A stretch of DNA of 15,970 nucleotides from JAMCXS01 sp964459065. GTDB lineage: Bacteria > Acidobacteriota > Terriglobia > UBA7540. Made by a program: the position numbers and the translations under genes. Position 1 is the first letter of the stretch. Every line of letters starts with the position of its first letter. The stretch lies in the NCBI GenBank assembly GCA_964459065.1, contig CAYWMN010000069.1, forward strand, positions 1-15,970. The letters are read 5' to 3'. Below the pieces are notes generated by a model. It worked only from the letters and a program-made list of their open reading frames with translations. It searched no databases and was not told the origin of the DNA. This document shows positions 5,531-13,068 of the stretch, piece by piece.

Positions 5531-7153
5531 ATGATGTTTCATAACAAATCCCGCATCCGCAGGTCTGACCGGGTCATGGTTACGGTCGCTCTGCAGGTGC
5601 AGGGGACCACCGAAGAAGGCGATGCCTTTGAGTGCCTGGGTTATGCAACCTGCATTAATCGATTTGGCGCACAAATCAAGATCGACCAACCCCTGAAGCC
5701 CGCCCGCCAATTCCATCTGACCAATCTGGATAATGGGGCGAAGGGGGACTTCCGGATTGTGGGAATCCTGCGTTCTACCTCCGCCGGCCCTGTCGAGTTC
5801 GGGGTGGAAGCCCTTGGTGACTACCCCACTTTTTGGGGAATCGAATTTCCGCCCCAGCCCAAGAAACTCTCCGAACCGCGAGCGTTGCTGGAATGCCGCC
5901 GCTGTCATACCGTCAAGTTTCTGCCGCTGTCGTTCTCAGAAGTGGATGTCCTTGAGTCCGGCGGAGTTCTGCTCCGCCCCTGCAGTGCCTGCGCAAGCCT
6001 GACGTCGTGGGGATATGCAATGCAAGACTCCAGCGAGGAAGCGGCTGCGAAGGCGGAGAGCCAGGGCCACGAACCCTCCGCGGGCGGTTCCATGGTTGAG
6101 AAAGAGATGGGGGATCATCCCGCCTTCGTGCAGCGGCCCATTTCAATTCAAACCTCCGCCGGGCAGGAAGACAAAGCACAAACGGAAAGTCTTTCCAAAA
6201 AAGGACTCAGCTGCAGCAGCGAGAAAGTGTATGAAGTCAACCAGGAAGTAACCCTTAAATGGGCGAACCCGAGTACCGGCCTGCAGGTTCAGGCGCGAGG
6301 CCGCATCCTTCGCCGCCATGATCTCGGAGGCAGTAAACGGAAGATCTACAACATCCGTTACGAGTCTCCCATAACCGTGCTGCCCGCCGTCTCTTCTACC
6401 GGGATCCGGAAGTTTTATCTGGCCTTTGCCGCCGTCACAGCAGGCGCGGCAGTGCTCACCGGGGCGAGCGTTCAAGAGCTCGCTGCCAGGATCTTTATGT
6501 CCGATGGAAGTGTTCGTCGAATCGCCTGCGCCGGAGGAGTTCTTCTGCTGGTCTACGTTGCCTACAGGATCTGGAAGTCTATCCTGCAACGGGAACCGGA
6601 AGCCCAGGCGACTTTCAAGAAGCGGCACCGGATCACGGTCGTCCTGGTCGTCGCAGTCTTTGGATTGGCGATAGCTCTGGGAGCGGGAAAGGGGATCCAT
6701 CAACACACGGGCCGTTTGGAGGTGCAAGGATTTTTGCGCGACCTGACCCTATCCGAAACTGTGGAAAAAAATATCGACGCTGCCGAGAATCGAGTGTTTA
6801 CCAGCCCAAGCGACTATGTTGACGGATGCGCAACCTTGCAACTGCTGGCCGCACAGTGGAAAGTGAGACTCGATAACGTTTCGATCGACGCCGTCCATTT
6901 TGCCCGGCAGAGCCGGTGGCAAAAACCAAAACTTGCGAAGGCCATGGAGCGCATTCAAGAAATCATCAATCTGAACCGGCAAAAACTTCGGCTCATTCAA
7001 GAACAGGCGGCGCTCCGAACAGCGGCCCGGAGCATCCCCCCGCATGAGCAAGACGCCTTTTGGCTGTCCCACTTTGAACCGTTACGCAACCAGATCCTCC
7101 ACCTTAACGCTCGCAAGGACCGGCTCCTGCAATCCTCAGCGGGCGACATTTAA
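5531..7153 (+). CDS. PilZ-like domain protein with zinc-ribbon-like segment, three membrane helices and helical tail
   Basis: Four parts are visible in this 540-residue protein. Residues 8-108 resemble a PilZ domain: the RxxxR motif is R10-R-S-D-R14, and the strand pattern ends in EFGVEA and FWGIEFPPQP. The second c-di-GMP motif ([D/N]xSxxG) is degenerate, reading CINRFG at 41-46. Residues 120-155 hold two CxxC pairs (C122/C125 and C151/C154), a zinc-ribbon-like arrangement. A polar linker follows, then a beta-rich stretch (231-282) that may be a second PilZ-like half. Hydrophobic helices lie at about 295-312, 331-348 and 368-386. The tail (390-540) is helical with coiled-coil character and is probably extracytoplasmic. 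The start is ATG 5531 or 5534; an in-frame stop at 5495-5497 rules out anything earlier, and no clear ribosome site is seen. Function is unknown. A membrane-linked c-di-GMP or envelope-sensing role is inference only. Confidence 0.8.
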   Translation: MMFHNKSRIRRSDRVMVTVALQVQGTTEEGDAFECLGYATCINRFGAQIKIDQPLKPARQFHLTNLDNGAKGDFRIVGILRSTSAGPVEFGVEALGDYPTFWGIEFPPQPKKLSEPRALLECRRCHTVKFLPLSFSEVDVLESGGVLLRPCSACASLTSWGYAMQDSSEEAAAKAESQGHEPSAGGSMVEKEMGDHPAFVQRPISIQTSAGQEDKAQTESLSKKGLSCSSEKVYEVNQEVTLKWANPSTGLQVQARGRILRRHDLGGSKRKIYNIRYESPITVLPAVSSTGIRKFYLAFAAVTAGAAVLTGASVQELAARIFMSDGSVRRIACAGGVLLLVYVAYRIWKSILQREPEAQATFKKRHRITVVLVVAVFGLAIALGAGKGIHQHTGRLEVQGFLRDLTLSETVEKNIDAAENRVFTSPSDYVDGCATLQLLAAQWKVRLDNVSIDAVHFARQSRWQKPKLAKAMERIQEIINLNRQKLRLIQEQAALRTAARSIPPHEQDAFWLSHFEPLRNQILHLNARKDRLLQSSAGDI

Positions 7154-7155
7154 CT

Positions 7156-7205
7156 CCCACCCCTGGACCGCAGAAGCCGTCGACTGGAAAGCCCTTGGGG
7201 GTGGG
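7156..7205. repeat. Inverted repeat after the PilZ-like gene
   Basis: CCCACCCC at 7156-7163 is complementary to GGGGTGGG at 7198-7205, with a 34-base loop, starting three bases after the stop of the PilZ-like gene. It may end or stabilise that transcript. It lacks a following T-run, and the loop is long for an intrinsic terminator. Confidence 0.3.
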
Positions 7206-7388
7206 GCCTGATTTGAAACGTGTGCGTATTGGAAAATCGCAACGGCGGCGTTGATTCTCCGGTAGCCGTCCGGAACCTGGTTGGGCCGGCGAGACTCACG
7301 GCATATTGATGCGCCTTCGGGGGATATGGTATGTTTATCGATTAGCACTTTGCAATCAGAGTCTCCCAGGACTCCTGAAGCGTCCTCT

Positions 7389-7829
7389 ATGGCGAAAAAG
7401 GTTACGGAAAATGGCGAGCCGGCAATAAAAGACGCGCCCCACTCTGCTCGCCCTCCTGTTTCCTCAGGCAATTTGTTCGGGGTGTGCCTCGCAGCATGGC
7501 TTGTTCCAGGATTGGGCCATCTGTTGCTGGGCCGCAGGTGGCGAGCCCTGGTTCTGTTTGTTTCAATCGTCGGCATGTTCGTGATGGGAATTGCCATGCA
7601 GGGACAATATTTCTCCCTTGCGTCAAGCTCCTACCTTCACTCGCTGGGCTACCTGGCGGAACTCGCCGTGGGTGCTCCCATGCGGGTTGCCACCTTTTTC
7701 GGATACGGCGGTGGCAACATCTACTTTGCTTGCTCTGATTACGGGACGGCCTACTTGATTGCCGCCGGCATGCTGAACGTGCTGACGATCCTGGATGCTT
7801 ACGATATTGCCTGGGGCAGAAAAGCCTAG
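7389..7829 (+). CDS. DUF6677-like small multi-pass membrane protein
   Basis: This 146-residue protein has a short polar N-terminus and then hydrophobic segments at about 29-47, 52-70, 82-98 and 119-138. Visible marks are AAWLVPGLGHLLLGRRWRA at 35-53, a Gly-rich FFGYGGGN, and the end ILDAYDIAWGRKA. The PGLGH turn followed by basic residues recalls TM2-type membrane proteins, and the overall pattern matches the family I know as DUF6677 from Acidobacteriota. That family name comes from memory and should be checked. Function is unknown. The start at 7389 gives MAKK as N-terminus; ATG 7326 in the same frame would give 167 residues, and GGGGGA at 7319-7324 sits just two bases before it, too close to be convincing. 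The start is therefore uncertain. A 57-residue membrane protein follows 69 bp downstream and probably belongs with it. Confidence 0.72.
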   Translation: MAKKVTENGEPAIKDAPHSARPPVSSGNLFGVCLAAWLVPGLGHLLLGRRWRALVLFVSIVGMFVMGIAMQGQYFSLASSSYLHSLGYLAELAVGAPMRVATFFGYGGGNIYFACSDYGTAYLIAAGMLNVLTILDAYDIAWGRKA

Positions 7830-7898
7830 GAACAATGGAATTCGGGGTGCAATGAGTGTTCGACAGAGCTCCCTGGGTCTGCCACAAAAGGTAAAGCA

Positions 7899-8072
7899 AT
7901 GATCCTTTCGCATTTTACAGCCCTCGTGGTGTTCTCTTTTCTCGTTTCGGTGGTCTTCGCCGTTCTCAGTAAGGACAGTTTGCGGGCCCAAGTGATTTAC
8001 GGCGCCAAAGTGTTTATAGCCTTTGTGGGAATTGCCGTGCTACTCGGCTGGATCATGTATCCATTTGCCTGA
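7899..8072 (+). CDS. Small two-helix membrane protein, 57 residues
   Basis: This short frame runs from ATG 7899 to TGA 8070-8072. It encodes MILSHFTALVVFSFLVSVVF at the start, a polar turn with KDSLRAQ at 25-31 and an aromatic YGAK, then a second hydrophobic stretch ending in LLGWIMYPFA. Two transmembrane helices (about 6-23 and 38-53) joined by a charged turn make a hairpin. AAGG at 7888-7891 gives a plausible ribosome site seven bases before the ATG. I recall similar tiny proteins next to DUF6677-like genes in Acidobacteriota, which would make it a conserved partner, but that is memory and was not tested. No function can be assigned. The regular alternation of hydrophobic codons and a stop directly after the helix argue that it is real. 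Confidence 0.65.
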   Translation: MILSHFTALVVFSFLVSVVFAVLSKDSLRAQVIYGAKVFIAFVGIAVLLGWIMYPFA

Positions 8073-8185
8073 GCCGTGCTCACTTCCGTAACCTTTCCAA
8101 CCCTCAAAATCTTCCTTTGACCTCGGCATGAATTGCGATATCCTGCCGGAGCCTCTTTTGATCTAAGACTCAACTGGTTGATCCC

Positions 8186-9472
8186 TTGAACACGACGCAG
8201 CAGAACTTTCCATTCACCGGCACCCCGAGTTCGAGCGTAACCAACGCGCGCCGATGGACTATCGTGTGGCTGCTGTTTGCAGCCTCGCTCATCAACTACC
8301 TTGACCGCGCCACAATCTCTTTTGCGCTGCCGCTGATTTCCCATGATCTGCATCTTGGACCCGAGTCCAAGGGGGTGCTGCTTTCCGCGTTCTTCTGGTC
8401 GTACACGCTGATGCAAATCCCCATGGGACTGATGGTGGACCGCTTGAACCTGCTCTGGGTTTACGCGGTGGCCTTTTCACTGTGGTCATTGGCGCAAGGG
8501 CTTACGGGGCTGGCCGGAAGCCTGCTGGTCCTGATATTGCTGCGCATTTTGCTGGGCATTGGAGAGTCCATTTACCTTCCGGGAGGACTCAGAATCGTCA
8601 GCCGTCTTTTTGGCCCCTCGGAGCGCGGATTGCCCTCGGGAATCTTTGATTTCGGCACGCGGACAGGCCTGGTGGTAGAGGGTGTTCTGCTTCCCTGGCT
8701 CCTGGTTCACTATGGCTGGAGGGACACGTTTGTCCTGGTGGGGTTGACGGCGTTTCTCTGGCTGATTCCGTGGTTGTCCGTCTTCCCTCGGGAGGTGGCG
8801 AAGAGGAAAGAAATCGCGCCCCGGGAGTTCGTCCCGAAGCGCTTCCGGCTTGCACATTTTAACCGCAACCTGCTGGGAATCTGCCTGGGCTTCTTCTGCT
8901 TTGACTATTTCTGGTACTTGATGCTGACCTGGCTGCCTGACTACTTGTATGAAGCCCGGCACATGAGCATTCTGAAGGCGGGAATTTTTGCTGCGGTCCC
9001 CTACGCGGTCTTCGGCCTGTCGGAACCGGTGGGCGGCTGGATCTCGGACCGCCTGATTCGCCGGGGGTGGGATGAAACTCGCACGCGGAAAGGAATGATT
9101 TCATTCGCCTTCATGTTCGGCCTGCTGATGATTCCGGCGGCGATGGCCCGGACGGCAGAAATGGCGGTCGGTCTCATTATTGCCTCCGGCCTGGTCGGAC
9201 TTGCCTCGGCCAATGTTCTGGTGATGGTTCAGGCCTGTGCTCCCCAGAATGAAGTCGGCGTGTGGACAGGGATTCAGAATTTTTCCGGGGGCATCGCCGG
9301 CATCACCGCTCCAGCTGTGACCGGAGTTCTGATTGAATTAACGGGCTCTTTCCGCCCGGCGCTTATCCTGGCGCCCCTGCTGCTGGTGAGCGGGTTGTTA
9401 TCCTACTGGTTCATCGTGGAAAGACTGGAGCCGCCGGCGCCTGACCGGGAAACAGCGGTTGCGGTAGAATAA
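8186..9472 (+). CDS. MFS transporter, anion:cation symporter (ACS) type
   Basis: This 428-residue protein has about twelve membrane helices in two halves separated by a basic cytoplasmic loop (about 195-225, with FPREVAKRKE). Helix 1 holds SLINYLDRATISFALP (N37-Y-L-D-R41), the signature of ACS-family carriers for hexuronates, glucarate, phthalate and similar organic anions. The 2-3 loop has MGLMVDRLN, the MFS motif A equivalent. Substrate cannot be named; organic-acid or sugar-acid uptake is likeliest. The start is taken as TTG 8186. A stop in frame at 8159-8161 limits the choice, no in-frame ATG precedes helix 1, and the ribosome site is weak, so the first few residues are uncertain. It stands alone: 113 bp from the gene before and 173 bp from the ligase after, so any functional link with the ligase and permease is inference. 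Confidence 0.9.
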   Translation: MNTTQQNFPFTGTPSSSVTNARRWTIVWLLFAASLINYLDRATISFALPLISHDLHLGPESKGVLLSAFFWSYTLMQIPMGLMVDRLNLLWVYAVAFSLWSLAQGLTGLAGSLLVLILLRILLGIGESIYLPGGLRIVSRLFGPSERGLPSGIFDFGTRTGLVVEGVLLPWLLVHYGWRDTFVLVGLTAFLWLIPWLSVFPREVAKRKEIAPREFVPKRFRLAHFNRNLLGICLGFFCFDYFWYLMLTWLPDYLYEARHMSILKAGIFAAVPYAVFGLSEPVGGWISDRLIRRGWDETRTRKGMISFAFMFGLLMIPAAMARTAEMAVGLIIASGLVGLASANVLVMVQACAPQNEVGVWTGIQNFSGGIAGITAPAVTGVLIELTGSFRPALILAPLLLVSGLLSYWFIVERLEPPAPDRETAVAVE

Positions 9473-9645
9473 GACGGCTCTTCCAAATGACGGAAAGTCC
9501 GTGAGGCGCGGGCTCGCATGTCGTACTCGGCGCGTGGAAGAGGTAAAATTCCAGGGGGATTAAAACGGATTGAAGATGGAGCGAGGCGGCGGTCTGTTTC
9601 TTCAAGCGCCCCGCAACCCGAGGCGCCGAAGCGATTTGCTATCCC
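9473..9645 (+). other. Non-coding gap between MFS and ligase genes
   Basis: These 173 bases hold no gene. CTCTTCC at 9478-9484 can pair with GGAAGAG at 9536-9542 across a 51-base loop, and CGGAAAGTCCG at 9491-9501 can form a tiny hairpin. Neither is followed by a T-run. No promoter could be placed confidently. Confidence 0.35.
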
Positions 9646-11238
9646 ATGAATCTTCCTTTAACTCCAGTCCGATTCAAGAAACATGCGGCGCGGTTGTTCG
9701 GCCGTAAACAAGGCGTGGTGTGCGGCCGCCTTCGGCTGACCTACCAGGAATTTAACGAGCGTTGCGACCGGCTTTCCAGCGCTCTGCGGAAGCTGGGAAT
9801 CCAGACCGGCGACCGCGTCGCCTACTTGAGTTTTAATTGCCACCGTTTGCTGGAAGGCTACTTCGGCGTTCCCCAGATCGGAGCCATTCTGCTGCCTCTT
9901 AACATTCGGCTGGCGTCCGAAGAACTCGCTTACATCCTGAATGACGCAACACCCCGGCTGCTGTTCTTCGACCCGGAATTTATTCCCCTGGTCGAGACTT
10001 TGCGGCCGGGCCTGCCATCGGTTGAGCACCTCGTCGCGCTGCACGGCGCAAAGCCCTCCTGGGCCCATCCCAGGCCCTATGACGAGTTACTGGCTGAGGC
10101 TGAGCCCGAGGAAATCGACTACCGCGGGATTGATGAAAACTCCGTTGCCGAGCTGTTTTATACCAGCGGGACCACCGCGTATCCCAAAGGGGTCATGCTG
10201 ACCCACCGGAATCTCTACCTGCACGCCTTGTATCGAGCCCAGGCGCTCAAGAGCAGCGACCAGGAAGTCGGCCTCTACACCGTTCCCTTATTCCACGTCA
10301 ACAGCTGGGGGTCACCCCATGTCCTGACACTGGCGGGCGGCCGTCATATCGTTATGAAAAAGTTCGATCCCGTGGAGTCGCTCAAGCTGATTCAAGCGGA
10401 ACGGGTGACCCTGCTGCAGATGGTTCCCACGATGGCCACGGCGCTGATCAATCATCCGGACTTTGCCCGGTACGATCTCTCCAGCGTGAGGGAGATGCTC
10501 GTCGGTGGCGCGCCGGCAAGCGTTGCGCTGATTCGTGAGATCGAAGAGAAAATGCCGGGCTGTCAGGCAACCGGCGGATACGGCTTAACCGAAACCAGCC
10601 CGGTTATTGCGCACTCTCGCATCAAGGACCATCTATCGGGCGATCCCGAAGAAGAGCAATTGCGGCGCAAGGCTACCGCGGGACTGGCGCTTGCGGGTGC
10701 GGAGATCCGGGTGGTCGACGTCCATGGCAGGGACGTGAAAGCCGACAATCAGGAAATCGGCGAGGTCATCGTGCGCGGCGACGTGGTGATGGCCGGCTAC
10801 TGGAACGAGCCTGAAGCCACGGCTGAGGCAATCCGCGATGGTTGGCTCCATACCGGCGACCTTGCGACGATCGACGAAGAAGGTTATCTCCTGATTCACG
10901 ACCGCACCAAGGATATGATTTTAAGCGGGGGAGAAAATATCGCTTCAGCAGAGGTTGAACGAATCCTCTCCGCCCATCCTGCGGTGCTGGAATGCGCCGT
11001 GGTTGCCGTGCCGGATGAGAAGTGGGGCGAGGTTCCCAAGGCTCTCATCACGCCAAGGGCCGGCCACAAAATTACCGAAGCGGAAATTCTGGATCACTGC
11101 CGGAAACACCTGGCGAGATTCAAAGTTCCCAAATCGGTGGAATTTGTTGAAAATCTGCCGAAAGGCGGGACAGGGAAAATTCTCAAGAAGGTTTTGCGGG
11201 AGAAATACTGGGCGGGCAGAACCCGCCGCGTGCAGTAG
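9646..11238 (+). CDS. AMP-forming fatty acid-CoA ligase, AlkK/DmdB-like
   Basis: This 530-residue enzyme of the class I adenylate-forming superfamily activates a carboxylic acid with ATP to an acyl-adenylate and then forms the CoA thioester. All core motifs are intact: the P-loop YTSGTTAYPKGV at 172-183, GGYGLTE at 310-316, HTGDL at 402-406, the hinge RTKDMILSGGENI at 420-432 and the catalytic lysine K511 in GGTGKILKK. The segment PLFHVNSWGSPHVLTLAGG matches the medium/long-chain and methylmercaptopropionate CoA ligase group, not acetyl-CoA synthetases. Chain length and natural substrate cannot be told from sequence alone. It has no signal peptide and acts in the cytoplasm. ATG 9646 fits the family start, although no good ribosome site precedes it. 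The L-lactate permease gene starts 66 bp downstream, so the two may share a transcript and handle a common class of acids. Confidence 0.93.
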   Translation: MNLPLTPVRFKKHAARLFGRKQGVVCGRLRLTYQEFNERCDRLSSALRKLGIQTGDRVAYLSFNCHRLLEGYFGVPQIGAILLPLNIRLASEELAYILNDATPRLLFFDPEFIPLVETLRPGLPSVEHLVALHGAKPSWAHPRPYDELLAEAEPEEIDYRGIDENSVAELFYTSGTTAYPKGVMLTHRNLYLHALYRAQALKSSDQEVGLYTVPLFHVNSWGSPHVLTLAGGRHIVMKKFDPVESLKLIQAERVTLLQMVPTMATALINHPDFARYDLSSVREMLVGGAPASVALIREIEEKMPGCQATGGYGLTETSPVIAHSRIKDHLSGDPEEEQLRRKATAGLALAGAEIRVVDVHGRDVKADNQEIGEVIVRGDVVMAGYWNEPEATAEAIRDGWLHTGDLATIDEEGYLLIHDRTKDMILSGGENIASAEVERILSAHPAVLECAVVAVPDEKWGEVPKALITPRAGHKITEAEILDHCRKHLARFKVPKSVEFVENLPKGGTGKILKKVLREKYWAGRTRRVQ

Positions 11239-11291
11239 ATCGTCGTACCAGGCATTCGTCGCCAGAGTCAATTCATTCTCAAACCAGCGGG

Positions 11292-11297
11292 AAGGAG
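11292..11297 (+). promoter_or_regulatory. Ribosome binding site deciding the GTG start of the lactate permease
   Basis: AAGGAG lies seven bases before GTG 11305. No ATG is available at a similar position in frame, so this site fixes the unusual GTG start. Confidence 0.75.
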
Positions 11298-11304
11298 TCA
11301 AACC

Positions 11305-12909
11305 GTGAGCGTTTGGGCACAGCCTCTCAATCCCCTCCATGCCATCGGGCTCTCCGCTCTGGCCGCAGCGGTTCCCATTTTTCTGTTGCTCGTTTTGATG
11401 GGCGGTCTTCGCAAGTCAGGCTATTTTTCCGCGGCGTGGGCTCTCGGGGCGACGGGCCTCATCGCGGTAGCGGTCTGGCACATGCCGCTGAAACTCGCTC
11501 TCTCCAGCATGATCTACGGAGGGGTCTACGGCGTGTGGCCCATCATGTGGATTGTGCTGGCCGCGCTCTGGCTTTATAACCTCACGGTTGATACAGGCAA
11601 ATTTGACCTTCTCCGGCAGTGGATGAAAGAACATGCTTCCGGAGACATGTGCATTCAAGCCATCCTGGTGGCTTTTTGTTTTGGAGCGTTGCTGGAGGGC
11701 ACGGCGGGTTTTGGAGCGCCCGTCGCAGTGGCCGCCTTTCTTCTGGTGGGTCTCGGGTTCAGTGCCCGAAAGGCCGTGACCTTATCGCTTCTGGCTAATA
11801 CGGCGCCGGTGGCTTTCGGCGGACTGGGGATCCCCATTGTCGCCCTCGCGGCAGTGACGGGGCTTGATCAGATGAAGCTCTCGGCCATGGTGGGACGGCA
11901 GCTTCCTTTCTTGTCTTTCCTGCTCCCGGCTTTTCTTGTCCTGGTCGCGGCCGGCCGGAAAGGGTTGAAAGCAACGTGGCCGGCGGCCCTGGTTGCAGGA
12001 GGAAGCTTCGCGCTCGTGCAATTCGCGGTGTCCAATTATTGGGGTCCGTACGCCGCTGATATTCTTGCCTCGCTGGGCGCCATCGCAGCGATGATTGCGT
12101 TCCTGCGTTTTTGGACGCCGCCAGGTGGTATGGCGCGCTCGGGCGCCCCGGAGGATCGCGAGGCGGTGGCGCAGCTTTCTTCCCGCGAGGCGGCGATCGC
12201 CTGGGCTCCGTGGGCGATTCTGGCCGGGGTGATGGTGTTTTGGTCCTATTTCAAATTGTTTGACGATGCGCAGATTGCCGTTCACGTGCCATTCCTCCAT
12301 GGTGCGGTTTTTATAACCTTGTACCACCGAACTTACAGCGCCATTTATAGTTTTCAGCCTTTGGCTGCCGGGACGGCTGCCTTGACCGCCGTGGTGATTA
12401 CGGCGCTGATTCTGCGCGCGTCCCCCACGATCGTGCTCCGGTCCGGGGCAAAGACCTTTCGGCAGCTCCTGTTGCCGGGAGTCACGGTCGTCTTGATTGT
12501 TGCTTTAGCCTTTCTCTATAACTACTCGGGCATGGCCTATACTCTGGGCGCGGCGCTTGCCAGCCTGGGCAGCCTGTTCCCCTTTGTCAGCGGCTTCCTC
12601 GGATGGCTTGCCTGCTTCCTGAGCGGAAGCGACACAGCCAGCAACCTGCTTTTCGGCAACTTGCAGGTGGCTGTGGCCCACCAGATTGGCGTGAATCCGA
12701 TCCTGCTGGCCGCCACCAATTCCTCGGGCGCGGTCACCGGCAAAATGATTTCTCCCCAGAACATTGCGGTGGGCGTTACCACGGTGGGCCTTATCGGCAA
12801 GGAAGGTGAAGTGCTTCGCTCGACCATCTGGTACAGCATTTTGCTGGCGCTGGGCTTGAGCGTCCTCGCCTTTGCGCAAGCCTATTGGTTGAAGTGGATG
12901 ATTCCATAA
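11305..12909 (+). CDS. lldP: L-lactate permease family transporter
   Basis: This 534-residue membrane protein of the LctP/LldP family is close to the usual length of about 550 and has roughly 12-14 hydrophobic helices. Family landmarks are LEGTAGFGAPVAVAAFLLVG starting at residue 130, LLANTAPVAFGGLGIPI, SGSDTASNLLFGNLQ from 440, and SSGAVTGKMISPQNIAV. Characterised members are proton symporters for L-lactate, D-lactate and glycolate in the inner membrane. The loop around residue 285 (SGAPEDREAVAQLSSREA) is hydrophilic and probably cytoplasmic. The GTG start is supported by AAGGAG at good spacing. No lactate dehydrogenase or LldR-type regulator lies in the window, so the substrate rests on the family only. 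The acyl-CoA ligase 66 bp upstream is the nearest likely partner. Confidence 0.93.
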   Translation: MSVWAQPLNPLHAIGLSALAAAVPIFLLLVLMGGLRKSGYFSAAWALGATGLIAVAVWHMPLKLALSSMIYGGVYGVWPIMWIVLAALWLYNLTVDTGKFDLLRQWMKEHASGDMCIQAILVAFCFGALLEGTAGFGAPVAVAAFLLVGLGFSARKAVTLSLLANTAPVAFGGLGIPIVALAAVTGLDQMKLSAMVGRQLPFLSFLLPAFLVLVAAGRKGLKATWPAALVAGGSFALVQFAVSNYWGPYAADILASLGAIAAMIAFLRFWTPPGGMARSGAPEDREAVAQLSSREAAIAWAPWAILAGVMVFWSYFKLFDDAQIAVHVPFLHGAVFITLYHRTYSAIYSFQPLAAGTAALTAVVITALILRASPTIVLRSGAKTFRQLLLPGVTVVLIVALAFLYNYSGMAYTLGAALASLGSLFPFVSGFLGWLACFLSGSDTASNLLFGNLQVAVAHQIGVNPILLAATNSSGAVTGKMISPQNIAVGVTTVGLIGKEGEVLRSTIWYSILLALGLSVLAFAQAYWLKWMIP

Positions 12910-12963
12910 AAGGGAATTCTTTCGCCGGCAAGATTGCTTCATCTCAAACTTTCAAATCTCCCA

Positions 12964-12986
12964 ATGCGTAGTCGTCGGCTACGCGT
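12964..12986. repeat. Hairpin-forming inverted repeat after the lactate permease gene
   Basis: GCGTAG (12966-12971) pairs with CTACGC (12979-12984) around a 7-base loop, and the stem extends by a U-G and an A-U pair. It lies in the 159-bp gap before the sulfatase gene. There is no immediate T-run, so it is a candidate structured 3' end rather than a classic terminator. Confidence 0.35.
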
Positions 12987-13068
12987 CAGGCAATGAGTGT
13001 TTTACGGCGCTGAGTTTTGGCGTTAATATCGGGTGTCGGAATCTGAACGGTCCGCGAGGGGAATACCT

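Noticed and set aside
5297..5544. Two short + strand frames in the gap before the PilZ-like gene
   Set aside because: No ribosome sites, no hydrophobic or domain pattern, and they overlap each other and the next gene.
11782..12942. Minus-strand open frames opposite the lactate permease gene
   Set aside because: Arg/Gln/His-rich translations typical of the complement of a membrane-protein gene; no family resemblance.
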